Part shown: piece after piece, positions 34,904 to 48,828 of the stretch
Position numbering within the stretch: position 1 is the first letter of the stretch
Layout of the letters: each line of letters begins with the position of its first letter
Origin: Sepiola atlantica
Lineage: Eukaryota > Mollusca > Cephalopoda > Sepiida > Sepiolidae
NCBI GenBank assembly: GCA_963556195.1
Contig: CAUVYP010000587.1
Coordinates: forward strand, 1 to 64,000
Reading direction: 5' to 3'
DNA: 64,000 nucleotides
The notes under the pieces: model-generated
Seen by the model: only the letters and a program-made list of their open reading frames with translations
The model's database searches: none
What the model was told of the DNA's origin: nothing
Translations under genes and position numbers: made by a program

Positions 34904-36762
34904 TTAGCGCGTTTTAAAGTTGATATCGCTTTTGTTTATAACTTCCACATTTATTCGAATTGTGCAACGAAACTTTGCACAGATTAGCGGAGTCACATTT
35001 TCTACTGAAGTACCAAGTTTCAGAAGTGCAGCTCTTGTACTGCAAGAGATATGTCGATACAAACTGAATACGCAAAACATCAACAAAATTTAGCGCGTTT
35101 TAAAGTTGATATCGCTTTTGTTTATAACTTCCACATTTATTCGAATTGTGCAACGAAACTTTGCACAGATTAGCGGAGTCACATTTTCTACTGAAGTACC
35201 AAGTTTCAGAAGTGCAGCTTTTGTACTGCCGGAGATATGTCGATACAAACTGAATACGCAAAACATCAACAAAATTTAGCGCGTTTTAAAGTTGATATCG
35301 CTTTTGTTTATAACTTCCACATTTATTCGAATTGTGCAACGAAACATTGCAGACCGTCGCGGAGACACACGTTCTACTGAAGTACCAAGTTTCAGAAGTG
35401 CAGCTCTTGTACTGCCGGAGATATGTCGATACAAACTGAATACGCAAAACATCAACAAAATTTAGCGCGTTTTAAAGTTGATATCGCTTTTGTTATAACT
35501 TCCACATTTATTCGAATTGTGCAACGAAACTTTGCACAGATTAGCGGAGTCACATTTTCTACTGAAGTACCAAGTTTCAGAAGTGCAGCTCTTGTACTGC
35601 CGGAGATATGTCGATACAAACTGAATACGCAAAACATCAACAAAATTTAGCGCGTTTTAAAGTTGATATCGCTTTTGTTTATAACTTCCACATTTATTCG
35701 AATTGTGCAACGAAACTTTGCACAGATTAGCGGAGTCACATTTTCTACTGAAGTACCAAGTTTCAGAAGTGCAGCTCTTGTACTGCCGGAGATATGTCGA
35801 TACAAACTGAATACGCAAAACATCAACAAAATTTAGCGCGTTTTAAAGTTGATATCGCTTTTGTTTATAACTTCCACATTTATTCGAATTGTGCAACGAA
35901 ACTTTGCACAGATTAGCGGAGTCACATTTTCTACTGAAGTACCAAGTTTCAGAAGTGCAGCTCTTGTACTGCCGGAGATATGTCGATACAAACTGAATAC
36001 GCAAAACATCAACAAAATTTAGCGCGTTTTAAAGTTGATATCGCTTTTGTTTATAACTTCCACATTTATTCGAATTGTGCAACGAAACTTTGCACAGATT
36101 AGCGGAGTCACATTTTCTACTGAAGTACCAAGTTTCAGAAGTGCAGCTCTTGTACTGCCGGAGATATGTCGATACAAACTGAATACGCAAAACATCAACA
36201 AAATTTAGCGCGTTTTAAAGTTGATATCGCTTTTGTTTATAACTTCCACATTTATTCGAATTGTGCAACGAAACTTTGCACAGATTAGCGGAGTCACATT
36301 TTCTACTGAAGTACCAAGTTTCAGAAGTGCAGCTCTTTTACTGCCGGAGATATGTCGATACAAACTGAATACGCAAACTATCAACAAAATTTAGTGCGAT
36401 TTAAAGTTGATATCGCTTTTGTTTATAACTTCCACATTCTATTGAATTGTGCAACGAAACTTTGCAGAGATAAGCGGAGTCACATGCTCTACTGAAGTAC
36501 CAAGTTTCAGAAGTGCAGCTCTTGTACTGCCGGAGATATGTCGATACAAACTGAATACGCAAAACATCAACAAAATTTAGCGCGTTTTAAAGTGGATATC
36601 GCTTTTGTTTATAACTTCCACATTTATTCGAATTGTGCAACGAAACATTGCAGACCGTCGCGGAGACACACGTTCTACTGAAGTACCAAGTTTCAGAAGT
36701 GCAGCTCTTGTACTGCCGGAGATATGTCGATACAAACTGAATACGCAAAACATCAACAAAAT
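34904..36762. repeat. 10-monomer higher-order unit (1859 bp), copy 1
   Basis: The order is A (tgcaagagat), A (cagctttt), R, A A A A, A*, H, R, followed directly by a second copy at 36763-38622. Both H units have ccacattctattg, an otherwise rare combination. This copy is one base shorter because of a single-base loss near 35492. Confidence 0.9.
35462..35646. repeat. 185-bp A monomer with 1-bp deletion
   Basis: The unit reads cttttgttataac where the norm is cttttgtttataac, so one T is missing near 35492. It is otherwise an ordinary A monomer. The equivalent unit in the next 10-monomer copy (37321) is intact. Confidence 0.9.
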
Positions 36763-38622
36763 TTAGCGCGTTTTAAAGTTGATATCGCTTTTGTTTATAA
36801 CTTCCACATTTATTCGAATTGTGCAACGAAACTTTGCACAGATTAGCGGAGTCACATTTTCTACTGAAGTACCAAGTTTCAGAAGTGCAGCTCTTGTACT
36901 GCAAGAGATATGTCGATACAAACTGAATACGCAAAACATCAACAAAATTTAGCGCGTTTTAAAGTTGATATCGCTTTTGTTTATAACTTCCACATTTATT
37001 CGAATTGTGCAACGAAACTTTGCACAGATTAGCGGAGTCACATTTTCTACTGAAGTACCAAGTTTCAGAAGTGCAGCTTTTGTACTGCCGGAGATATGTC
37101 GATACAAACTGAATACGCAAAACATCAACAAAATTTAGCGCGTTTTAAAGTTGATATCGCTTTTGTTTATAACTTCCACATTTATTCGAATTGTGCAACG
37201 AAATTTTGCAGACCGTCGCGGAGACACACGTTCTACTGAAGTACCAAGTTTCAGAAGTGCAGCTCTTGTACTGCCGGAGATATGTCGATACAAACTGAAT
37301 ACGCAAAACATCAACAAAATTTAGCGCGTTTTAAAGTTGATATCGCTTTTGTTTATAACTTCCACATTTATTCGAATTGTGCAACGAAACTTTGCACAGA
37401 TTAGCGGAGTCACATTTTCTACTGAAGTACCAAGTTTCAGAAGTGCAGCTCTTGTACTGCCGGAGATATGTCGATACAAACTGAATACGCAAAACATCAA
37501 CAAAATTTAGCGCGTTTTAAAGTTGATATCGCTTTTGTTTATAACTTCCACATTTATTCGAATTGTGCAACGAAACTTTGCACAGATTAGCGGAGTCACA
37601 TTTTCTACTGAAGTACCAAGTTTCAGAAGTGCAGCTCTTGTACTGCCGGAGATATGTCGATACAAACTGAATACGCAAAACATCAACAAAATTTAGCGCG
37701 TTTTAAAGTTGATATCGCTTTTGTTTATAACTTCCACATTTATTCGAATTGTGCAACGAAACTTTGCACAGATTAGCGGAGTCACATTTTCTACTGAAGT
37801 ACCAAGTTTCAGAAGTGCAGCTCTTGTACTGCCGGAGATATGTCGATACAAACTGAATACGCAAAACATCAACAAAATTTAGCGCGTTTTAAAGTTGATA
37901 TCGCTTTTGTTTATAACTTCCACATTTATTCGAATTGTGCAACGAAACTTTGCACAGATTAGCGGAGTCACATTTTCTACTGAAGTACCAAGTTTCAGAA
38001 GTGCAGCTCTTGTACTGCCGGAGATATGTCGATACAAACTGAATACGCAAAACATCAACAAAATTTAGCGCGTTTTAAAGTTGATATCGCTTTTGTTTAT
38101 AACTTCCACATTTATTCGAATTGTGCAACGAAACTTTGCACAGATTAGCGGAGTCACATTTTCTACTGAAGTACCAAGTTTCAGAAGTGCAGCTCTTGTA
38201 CTGCCGGAGATATGTCGATACAAACTGAATACGCAAACTATCAACAAAATTTAGTGCGATTTAAAGTTGATATCGCTTTTGTTTATAACTTCCACATTCT
38301 ATTGAATTGTGCAACGAAACTTTGCAGAGATAAGCGGAGTCACATGCTCTACTGAAGTACCAAGTTTCAGAAGTGCAGCTCTTGTACTGCCTGAGATATG
38401 TCGATACAAACTGAATACGCAAAACATCAACAAAATTAAGCGCGTTTTAAAGTGGATATCGCTTTTGTTTATAACTTCCACATTTATTCGAATTGTGCAA
38501 CGAAACATTGCAGACCGTCGCGGAGACACACGTTCTACTGAAGTACCAAGTTTCAGAAGTGCAGCTCTTGTACTGTCGGAGATATGTCGATACAAACTGA
38601 ATACGCAAAACATCAACTAAAT
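36763..38622. repeat. 10-monomer higher-order unit (1860 bp), copy 2
   Basis: This is the tandem copy of 34904-36762 at full length. Private changes are gaaattttg in R near 37200, gcctgagat near 38391, aattaagcg near 38434 and gtcggagat near 38575. Since the deletion at about 35492 is absent here, that loss came after the duplication or was corrected here. Confidence 0.9.
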
Positions 38623-41040
38623 TTAGCGCGTTTTAAAGTTGATATCGCTTTTGTTTATAACTTCCACATTTATTCGAATTGTGCAACGAAACTTTGCACA
38701 GATTAGCGGAGTCACATTTTCTACTGAAGTACCAAGTTTCAGAAGTGCAGCTCTTTTACTGCCGGAGATATGTCGATACAAACTGAATACGCAAAACATC
38801 AACAAAATTTAGCGCGTTTTAAAGTTGATATCGCTTTTGTTTATAACTTCCACATTTATTCGAATTGTGCAACGAAACTTTGCAGACAGTCGCGGATAGG
38901 CCTTTTCTACTGAAGTACCAAGTTTCAGAAGTGCAGCTCTTTTACTGCCGGAGATATGTCGATACAAACTGAATACGCAAAACATCAACAAAATTTAGCG
39001 CGTTTTAAAGTTGATATCGCTTTTGTTTATAACTTCCACATTTATTCGAATTGTGCCACGAAACTTTGCACAGATTAGCGGAGTCACATTTTCTACTGAA
39101 GTACCAAGTTTCAGAAGTGCAGCTCTTGTACTGCCGGAGATATGTCGATACAAACTGAATACGCAAACTATCAACAAAATTTAGTGCGATTTAAAGTTGA
39201 TATCGCTTTTGTTTATAACTTCACCATTCTTTTGAATTGTGCAACGAAACTTTGCAGAGATAAGCGGAGTCACATGCACTACTGAAGTACCAAGTTTCAG
39301 AAGTGCAGCTCTTGTACTGCCGGAGATATGTCGATACAAACTGAATACGCAAAACATCAACAAAATTTAGCGCGTTTTAAAGTGGATATCGCTTTTGTTT
39401 ATAACTTCCACATTTATTCGAATTGTGCAACGAAACTTTGCAGACAGTCGCGGATAGGCCTTTTCTACTGAAGTACCAAGTTTCAGAAGTGCAGCTCTTG
39501 TACTGCCGGAGATATGTCGATACAAACTGAATACGCAAAACATCAACAAAATTTAGCGCGTTTTAAAGTTGATATCGCTTTTGTTTATAACTTCCACATT
39601 TATTCGAATTGTGCAACGAAACTTTGCACAGATTAGCGGAGTCACATTTTCTACTGAAGTACCAAGTTTCAGAAGTGCAGCTCTTGTACTGCCGTAGATA
39701 TGTCGATACAAACTGAATACGCAAACTATCAACAAAATTTAGTGCGATTTAAAGTTAGTATCGCTTTTGTTTATAACTTCACCATTCTTTAGAATTGTGC
39801 AACGAAACTTTGCAGAGATAAGCGGAGTCACATGCTCTACTGAAGTACCAAGTTTCAGAAGTGCAGCTCTTTTACTGCCGGAGATATGTCGATACAAACT
39901 GAATACGCAAAACATCAACAAAATTTAGCGCGTTTTAAAGTTGATATCGCTTTTGTTTATAACTTCCACATTTATTCGAATTGTGCAACGAAACTTTGCA
40001 CAGATTAGCGGAGTCACATTTTCTACTGAAGTACCAAGTTTCAGAAGTGCAGCTCTTGTACTGCCGGAGATATGTCGATACAAACTGAATACGCAAAACA
40101 TCAACAAAATTTAGCGCGTTTTAAAGTGGATATCGCTTTTATTTATAACTTCCACATTTATTCGAATTGTGCAACGAAACTTTGCAGACCGTCGCGGAGA
40201 CACATGTACTACTGAAGTACCAAGTTTCAGAAGTGCAGCTCTTGTACTGCCGGAGATATGTCGATACAAACTGAATACGCAAAACATCAACTAAATTTAG
40301 CGCGTTTTAAAGTTGATATCGCTTTTGTTTATAACTTCCACATTTATTCGAATTGTGCAACGAAACTTTGCACAGATTAGCGGAGTCACATTTTCTACTG
40401 AAGTACCAAGTTTCAGAAGTGCAGCTCTTGTACTGCCGGAGATATGTCGATACAAACTGAATACGCAAAACATCAACAAAATTTAGCGCGTTTTAAAGTT
40501 GATATCGCTTTTGTTTATAACTTCCACATTTATTCGAATTGTGCAACGAAACTTTGCACAGATTAGCGGAGTCACATTTTCTACTGAAGTACCAAGTTTC
40601 AGAAGTGCAGCTCTTGTACTGCCGGAGATATGTCGATACAAACTGAATACGCAAACTATCAACAAAATTTAGTGCGATTTAAAGTTGATATCGCTTTTGT
40701 TTATAACTTCACCATTCTTTTGAATTGTGCAACGAAACTTTGCAGAGATAAGCGGAGTCACATGCACTACTGAAGTACCAAGTTTCAGAAGTGCAGCTCT
40801 TTTACTGCCGGAGATATGTCGATACAAACTGAATACGCAAATGATCAACAAAATTTAGCGCGTTTTAAAGTGGATATCGCTTTTGTTTATAACTTCCACA
40901 TTTATTCGAATTGTGCAACGAAACTTTGCAGACAGTCGCGGATAGGCCTTTTCTACTGAAGTACCAAGTTTCAGAAGTGCAGCTCTTGTACTGCCGGAGA
41001 TATGTCGATACAAACTGAATACGCAAAACATCAACAAAAT
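38623..41040. repeat. 13-monomer-offset (2418 bp) unit, copy 1
   Basis: The order is A K A* V K A* H A R A A* V K. The first eight monomers are collinear with 41041-42528. Both start with A then K units carrying cttttact, and both have an A* with gtgccacg. The R unit at 40111 is a recombinant with a W-like end. Confidence 0.82.
40111..40296. repeat. Chimeric R/W block
   Basis: The block starts gaccgtcgcggagacac as in R and ends acatgtactactg as in W monomers (about 40187-40214). The unit ends caactaaat like other R units of this subclass. This shows an exchange point near block position 16-18. Confidence 0.82.
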
Positions 41041-43086
41041 TTAGCGCGTTTTAAAGTTGATATCGCTTTTGTTTATAACTTCCACATTTATTCGAATTGT
41101 GCAACGAAACTTTGCACAGATTAGCGGAGTCACATTTTCTACTGAAGTACCAAGTTTCAGAAGTGCAGCTCTTTTACTGCCGGAGATATGTCGATACAAA
41201 CTGAATACGCAAAACATCAACAAAATTTAGCGCGTTTTAAAGTTGATATCGCTTTTGTTTATAACTTCCACATTTATTCGAATTGTGCAACGAAACTTTG
41301 CAGACAGTCGCGGATAGGCCTTTTCTACTGAAGTACCAAGTTTCAGAAGTGCAGCTCTTTTACTGCCGGAGATATGTCGATACAAACTGAATACGCAAAA
41401 CATCAACAAAATTTAGCGCGTTTTAAAGTTGATATCGCTTTTGTTTATAACTTCCACATTTATTCGAATTGTGCCACGAAACTTTGCACAGATTAGCGGA
41501 GTCACATTTTCTACTGAAGTACCAAGTTTCAGAAGTGCAGCTCTTGTACTGCCGGAGATATGTCGATACAAACTGAATACGCAAACTATCAACAAAATTT
41601 AGTGCGATTTAAAGTTGATATCGCTTTTGTTTATAACTTCACCATTCTTTTGAATTGTGCAACGAAACTTTGCAGAGATAAGCGGAGTCACATGCACTAC
41701 TGAAGTACCAAGTTTCAGAAGTGCAGCTCTTTTACTGCCGGAGATATGTCGATACAAACTGAATACGCAAAACATCAACAAAATTTAGCGCGTTTTAAAG
41801 TGGATATCGCTTTTGTTTATAACTTCCACATTTATTCGAATTGTGCAACGAAACTTTGCAGACAGTCGCGGATAGGCCTTTTCTACTGAAGTACCAAGTT
41901 TCAGAAGTGCAGCTCTTGTACTGCCGGAGATATGTCGATACAAACTGAATACGCAAAACATCAACAAAATTTAGCGCGTTTTAAAGTTGATATCGCTTTT
42001 GTTTATAACTTCCACATTTATTCGAATTGTGCAACGAAACTTTGCACAGATTAGCGGAGTCACATTTTCTACTGAAGTACCAAGTTTCAGAAGTGCAGCT
42101 CTTGTACTGCCGTAGATATGTCGATACAAACTGAATACGCAAACTATCAACAAAATTTAGTGCGATTTAAAGTTAGTATCGCTTTTGTTTATAACTTCAC
42201 CATTCTTTAGAATTGTGCAACGAAACTTTGCAGAGATAAGCGGAGTCACATGCTCTACTGAAGTACCAAGTTTCAGAAGTGCAGCTCTTTTACTGCCGGA
42301 GATATGTCGATACAAACTGAATACGCAAAACATCAACAAAATTTAGCGCGTTTTAAAGTTGATATCGCTTTTGTTTATAACTTCCACATTTATTCGAATT
42401 GTGCAACGAAACTTTGCACAGATTAGCGGAGTCACATTTTCTACTGAAGTACCAAGTTTCAGAAGTGCAGCTCTTGTACTGCCGGAGATATGTCGATACA
42501 AACTGAATACGCAAAACATCAACAAAATTTAGCGCGTTTTAAAGTTGATATCGCTTTTGTTTATAACTTCCACATTTATTCGAATTGTGCAACGAAACTT
42601 TGCACAGATTAGCGGAGTCACATTTTCTACTGAAGTACCAAGTTTCAGAAGTGCAGCTCTTGTACTGCCGGAGATATGTCGATACAAACTGAATACGCAA
42701 AACATCAACAAAATTTAGCGCGTTTTAAAGTTGATATCGCTTTTGTTTATAACTTCCACATTTATTCGAATTGTGCAACGAAACTTTGCACAGATTAGCG
42801 GAGTCACATTTTCTACTGAAGTACCAAGTTTCAGAAGTGCAGCTCTTGTACTGCCGGAGATATGTCGATACAAACTGAATACGCAAAACATCAACTAAAT
42901 TTAGCGCGTTTTAAAGTTGATATCGCTTTTGTTTATAACTTCCACATTTATTCGAATTGTGCAACGAAACTTTGCACAGATTAGCGGAGTCACATTTTCT
43001 ACTGAAGTACCAAGTTTCAGAAGTGCAGCTTTTGTACTGCCGGGGATATGTCGATACAAACTGAATACGCAAAACATCAACAAAAT
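41041..43086. repeat. Collinear 11-monomer segment following the 2418-bp unit
   Basis: The order is A K A* V K A* H A A A A. The first eight match the previous 2418-bp unit and the last three are extra A units. The unit at 42715 ends caactaaat although it is A type, an arrangement otherwise mostly seen after R. The unit at 42901 has the private change gccggggat near 43042. Confidence 0.82.
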
Positions 43087-44574
43087 TTAGCGCGTTTTAA
43101 AGTGGATATCGCTTTTATTTATAACTTCCACATTTATTCGAATTGTGCAACGAAACTTTGCAGACCGTCGCGGAGACACACGTTCTACTGAAGTACCAAG
43201 TTTCAGAAGTGCAGCTCTTGTACTGCCGGAGATATGTCGATACAAACTGAATACGCAAAACATCAACTAAATTTAGCGCGTTTTAAAGTTGATATCGCTT
43301 TTGTTTATAACTTCCACATTTATTCGAATTGTGCAACGAAACTTTGCACAGATTAGCTGAGTCACATTTTCTACTGAAGTACCAAGTTTCAGAAGTGCAG
43401 CTCTTGTACTGCCGGAGATATGTCGATACAAACTGAATACGCAAAACATCAACAAAATTTAGCGCGTTTTAAAGTTGATATCGCTTTTGTTTATAACTTC
43501 CACATTTATTCGAATTGTGCAACGAAACTTTGCACAGATTAGCGGAGTCACATTTTCTACTGAAGTACCAAGTTTCAGAAGTGCAGCTCTTGTACTGCCG
43601 GAGATATGTCGATACAAACTGAATACGCAAACTATCAACAAAATTTAGTGCGATTTAAAGTTGATATCGCTTTTGTTTATAACTTCACCATTCTTTTGAA
43701 TTGTGCAACGAAACTTTGCAGAGATAAGCGGAGTCACATGCACTACTGAAGTACCAAGTTTCAGAAGTGCAGCTCTTTTACTGCCGGAGATATGTCGATA
43801 CAAACTGAATACGCAAAACATCAACAAAATTTAGCGCGTTTTAAAGTGGATATCGCTTTTGTTTATAACTTCCACATTTATTCGAATTGTGCAACGAAAC
43901 TTTGCAGACAGTCGCGGATAGGCCTTTTCTACTGAAGTACCAAGTTTCAGAAGTGCAGCTCTTGTACTGCCGGAGATATGTCGATACAAACTGAATACGC
44001 AAAACATCAACAACATTTAGCGCGTTTTAAAGTTGATATCGCTTTTGTTTATAACTTCCACATTTATTCGAATTGTGCAACGAAACTTTGCACAGATTAG
44101 CGGAGTCACATTTTCTACTGAAGTACCAAGTTTCAGAAGTGCAGCTCTTGTACTGCCGGAGATATGTCGATACAAACTGAATACGCAAAACATCAACAAA
44201 ATTTAGCGCGTTTTAAAGTTGATATCGCTTTTGTTTATAACTTCCACATTTATTCGAATTGTGCAACGAAACTTTGCACAGATTAGCGGAGTCACATTTT
44301 CTACTGAAGTACCAAGTTTCAGAAGTGCAGCTCTTGTACTGCCGTAGATATGTCGATACAAACTGAATACGCAAAACATCAACAAAATTTAGCGCGTTTT
44401 AAAGTTGATATCGCTTTTGTTTATAACTTCCACATTTATTCGAATTGTGCAACGAAACTTTGCACAGATTAGCGGAGTCACATTTTCTACTGAAGTACCA
44501 AGTTTCAGAAGTGCAGCTTTTGTACTGCCGGAGATATGTCGATACAAACTGAATACGCAAAACATCAACAAAAT
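43087..44574. repeat. 8-monomer higher-order unit (1488 bp)
   Basis: The order is R A A* V K A A A, followed at 44575 by R A A* V K and then a switch to A* H. The R units at 43087 and 40111 share gcttttattt near their starts (43111 and 40135), which is otherwise rare. The set R A A* V K thus occurs at 40111, 43087 and 44575. Confidence 0.82.
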
Positions 44575-46434
44575 TTAGCGCGTTTTAAAGTGGATATCGC
44601 TTTTGTTTATAACTTCCACATTTATTCGAATTGTGCAACGAAACTTTGCAGACCGTCGCGGAGACACACGTTCTACTGAAGTACCAAGTTTCAGAAGTGC
44701 AGCTCTTGTACTGCCGGAGATATGTCGATACAAACTGAATACGCAAAACATCAACTAAATTTAGCGCGTTTTAAAGTTGATATCGCTTTTGTTTATAACT
44801 TCCACATTTATTCGAATTGTGCAACGAAACTTTGCACAGATTAGCGGAGTCACATTTTCTACTGAAGTACCAAGTTTCAGAAGTGCAGCTCTTGTACTGC
44901 CGGAGATATGTCGATACAAACTGAATACGCAAAACATCAACAAAATTTAGCGCGTTTTAAAGTTGATATCGCTTTTGTTTATAACTTCCACATTTATTCG
45001 AATTGTGCAACGAAACTTTGCACAGATTAGCGGAGTCACATTTTCTACTGAAGTACCAAGTTTCAGAAGTGCAGCTCTTGTACTGCCGGAGATATGTCGA
45101 TAAAAACTGAATACGCAAACTATCAACAAAATTTAGTGCGATTTAAAGTTGATATCGCTTTTGTTTATAACTTCACCATTCTTTTGAATTGTGCAACGAA
45201 ACTTTGCAGAGATAAGCGGAGTCACATGCACTACTGAAGTACCAAGTTTCAGAAGTGCAGCTCTTTTACTGCCGGAGATATGTCGATACAAACTGAATAC
45301 GCAAAACATCAACAAAATTTAGCGCGTTTTAAAGTGGATATCGCTTTTGTTTATAACTTCCACATTTATTCGAATTGTGCAACGAAACTTTGCAGACAGT
45401 CGCGGATAGGCCTTTTCTACTGAAGTACCAAGTTTCAGAAGTGCAGCTCTTTTACTGCCGGAGATATGTCGATACAAACTGAATACGCAAAACATCAACA
45501 AAATTTAGCGCGTTTTAAAGTTGATATCGCTTTTGTTTATAACTTCCACATTTATTCGAATTGTGCAACGAAACTTTGCACAGATTAGCGGAGTCACATT
45601 TTCTACTGAAGTACCAAGTTTCAGAAGTGCAGCTCTTGTACTGCCGGAGATATGTCGATACAAACTGAATACGCAAACTATCAACAAAATTTAGTGCGAT
45701 TTAAAGTTAGTATCGCTTTTGTTTATAACTTCACCATTCTTTAGAATTGTGCAACGAAACTTTGCAGAGATAAGCGGAGTCACATTTTCTACTGAAGTAC
45801 CAAGTTTCAGAAGTGCAGCTCTTGTACTGCCGGAGATATGTCGATACAAACTGAATACGCAAAACATCAACAAAATTTAGCGCGTTTTAAAGTTGATATC
45901 GCTTTTGTTTATAACTTCCACATTTATTCGAATTGTGCAACGAAACTTTGCACAGATTAGCGGAGTCACATTTTCTACTGATGTACCAAGTTTCAGAAGT
46001 GCAGCTCTTGTACTGCCGGAGATATGTCGATACAAACTGAATACGCAAAACATCAACAAAATTTAGCGCGTTTTAAAGTTGATATCGCTTTTGTTTATAA
46101 CTTCCACATTTATTCGAATTGTGCAACGAAACTTTGCACAGATTAGCGGAGTCACATTTTCTACTGAAGTACCAAGTTTCAGAAGTGCAGCTCTTGTACT
46201 GCCGGAGATATGTCGATACAAACTGAATACGCAAAACATCAACAAAATTTAGCGCGTTTTAAAGTTGATATCGCTTTTGTTTATAACTTCCACATTTATT
46301 CGAATTGTGCAACGAAACTTTGCACAGATTAGCGGAGTCACATTTTCTACTGAAGTACCAAGTTTCAGAAGTGCAGCTCTTGTACTGCCGGAGATATGTC
46401 GATACAAACTGAATACGCAAACTATCAACAAAAT
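44575..46434. repeat. Ten-monomer stretch with a chimeric H/A unit
   Basis: The order is R A A* V K A* H/A A A A*. The unit at 45691 has the H-like left half and gagataagcgg but switches to the A ending acattttc and carries cttgtact, so its exchange point lies inside the variable block near 45777-45786. One A* (44947) has the private change gataaaaac near 45100. Confidence 0.83.
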
Positions 46435-46992
46435 TTAGTGCGATTTAAAGTTGATATCGCTTTTGTTTATAACTTCACCATTCTTTTGAATTGTGCAACG
46501 AAACTTTGCAGAGATCAGCGGAGTCACATGCTCTACTGAAGTACCAGGTTTCAGAAGTGCAGCTCTTGTACTGCCGGAGATATGTCGATACAAACTGAAT
46601 ACGCAAAACATCAACAAAATTTAGCGCGTTTTAAAGTGGATATCGCTTTTGTTTATAACTTCCACATTTATTCGAATTGTGCAACGAAACTTTGCAGACC
46701 GTCGCGGAGACACACGTTCTACTGAAGTACCAAGTTTCAGAAGTGCAGCTCTTGTACTGCCGGAGATATGTCGATACAAACTGAATACGCAAAACATCAA
46801 CTAAATTTAGCGCGTTTTAAAGTTGATATCGCTTTTGTTTATAACTTCCACATTTATTCGAATTGTGCAACGAAACTTTGCACAGATTAGCGGAGTCACA
46901 TTTTCTACTGAAGTACCAAGTTTCAGAAGTGCAGCTCTTTTACTGCCGGAGATATGTCGATACAAACTGAATACGCAAAACATCAACAAAAT

Positions 46993-47073
46993 TTAGCGCG
47001 TTTTAAAGTTGATATCGCTTTTGTTTACAACTTCCACATTTATTCGAATTGTGCAACGAAACTTTGCACAAAT
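46993..47073. repeat. 81-bp truncated monomer, copy 1
   Basis: The monomer runs normally to ttgcaca and then jumps to aatttagcgc of the next unit, so about 105 bp are missing. The cut falls at the start of the variable block. This copy has the private change gtttacaac near 47025. Confidence 0.95.
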
Positions 47074-47445
47074 TTAGCGCGTTTTAAAGTTGATATCGCT
47101 TTTGTTTATAACTTCCACATTTATTCGAATTGTGCAACGAAACTTTGCAGACAGTCGCGGATAGGCCTTTTCTACTGAAGTACCAAGTTTCAGAAGTGCA
47201 GCTCTTTTACTGCCGGAGATATGTCGATACAAACTGAATACGCAAAACATCAACAAAATTTAGCGCGTTTTAAAGTTGATATCGCTTTTGTTTATAACTT
47301 CCACATTTATTCGAATTGTGCAACGAAACTTTGCACAGATTAGCGGAGTCACATTTTCTACTGAAGTACCAAGTTTCAGAAGTGCAGCTCTTTTACTGCC
47401 GGAGATATGTCGATACAAACTGAATACGCAAAACATCAACAAAAT

Positions 47446-47526
47446 TTAGCGCGTTTTAAAGTGGATATCGCTTTTGTTTATAACTTCCACATTTATTCGA
47501 ATTGTGCAACGAAACTTTGCACAAAT
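47446..47526. repeat. 81-bp truncated monomer, copy 2
   Basis: The junction ttgcacaaatttagcg is identical to copy 1. It differs from copy 1 by gtggatatc in place of gttgatatc. With the flanking A and K units, copies 1 and 2 form a 453-bp tandem duplication (46807-47259 and 47260-47712). Confidence 0.95.
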
Positions 47527-47898
47527 TTAGCGCGTTTTAAAGTTGATATCGCTTTTGTTTATAACTTCCACATTTATTCGAATTGTGCAACGAAACTTTG
47601 CAGACAGTCGCGGATAGGCCTTTTCTACTGAAGTACCAAGTTTCAGAAGTGCAGCTCTTTTACTGCCGGAGATATGTCGATACAAACTGAATACGCAAAA
47701 CATCAACAAAATTTAGCGCGTTTTAAGGTTGATATCGCTTTTGTTTATAACTTCCACATTTATTCGAATTGTGCAACGAAACTTTGCACAGATTAGCGGA
47801 GTCACATTTTCTACTGAAGTACCAAGTTTCAGAAGTGCAGCTCGTGTACTGCCGGAGATATGTCGATACAAACTGAATACGCAAAACATCAACAAAAT

Positions 47899-48828
47899 TT
47901 AGCGCGTTTTAAAGTTGATATCGCTTTTGTTTATAACTTCCACATTTATTCGAATTGTGCAACGAAACTTTGCACAGATTAGCGGAGTCACATTTTCTAC
48001 TGAAGTACCAAGTTTCAGAAGTGCAGCTCTTGTACTGCCGGAGATATGTCGATACAAACTGAATACGCAAACTATCAACAAAATTTAGTGCGATTTAAAG
48101 TTGATATCGCTTTTGTTTATAACTTCACCATTCTTTAGAATTGTGCAACGAAACTTTGCAGAGATAAGCGGAGTCACATGCTCTACTAAAGTACCAAGTT
48201 TCAGAAGTGCAGCTCTTTTACTGCCGGAGATATGTCGATACAAACTGAATACGCAAAACATCAACAAAATTTAGCGCGTTTTAAAGTTGTTATCGCTTTT
48301 GTTTATAACTTCCACATTTATTCGAATTGTGCAACGAAACTTTGCAGACAGTCGCGGATAGGCCTTTTCTACTGAAGTACCAAGTTTCAGAAGTGCAGCT
48401 CTTGTACTGCCGGAGATATGTCGATACAAACTGAATACGCAAAACATCAACTAAATTTAGCGCGTTTTAAAGTTGATATCGCTTTTGTTTATAACTTCCA
48501 CATTTATTCGAATTGTGCAACGAAACTTTGCACAGATTAGCGGAGTCACATTTTCTACTGAAGTACCAAGTTTCAGAAGTGCAGCTCTTTTACTGCCGGA
48601 GATATGTCGATACAAACTGAATACGCAAAACATCAACAAAATTTAGCGCGTTTTAAAGTTGATATCGCTTTTGTTTATAACTTCCACATTTATTCGAATT
48701 GTGCAACGAAACTTTGCACAGATTAGCGGAGTCACATGTTCTACTGAAGTAACAAGTTTCAGAAGTGCAGCTCTTGTACTGCCGGAGATATGTCGATACA
48801 AACTGAATACGCAAAACATCAACTAAAT
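47899..48828. repeat. 1941-bp-offset duplication, left copy
   Basis: The order A* H K A E is collinear with 49840-50769 at an offset of 1941 bp. The two share gttgttatcgc at the start of the K unit (48286 and 50227), a variant I saw nowhere else. Private changes here are ctactaaag near 48184 and gaagtaacaag near 48747. Confidence 0.85.

Noticed and set aside
46954..47178. 74-codon plus-strand frame, repeated at 47407, 49534 and 51661
   Set aside because: It spans the 81-bp truncated monomer, whose length is also divisible by three, so the repeat frame simply continues. There is no independent evidence for a gene.
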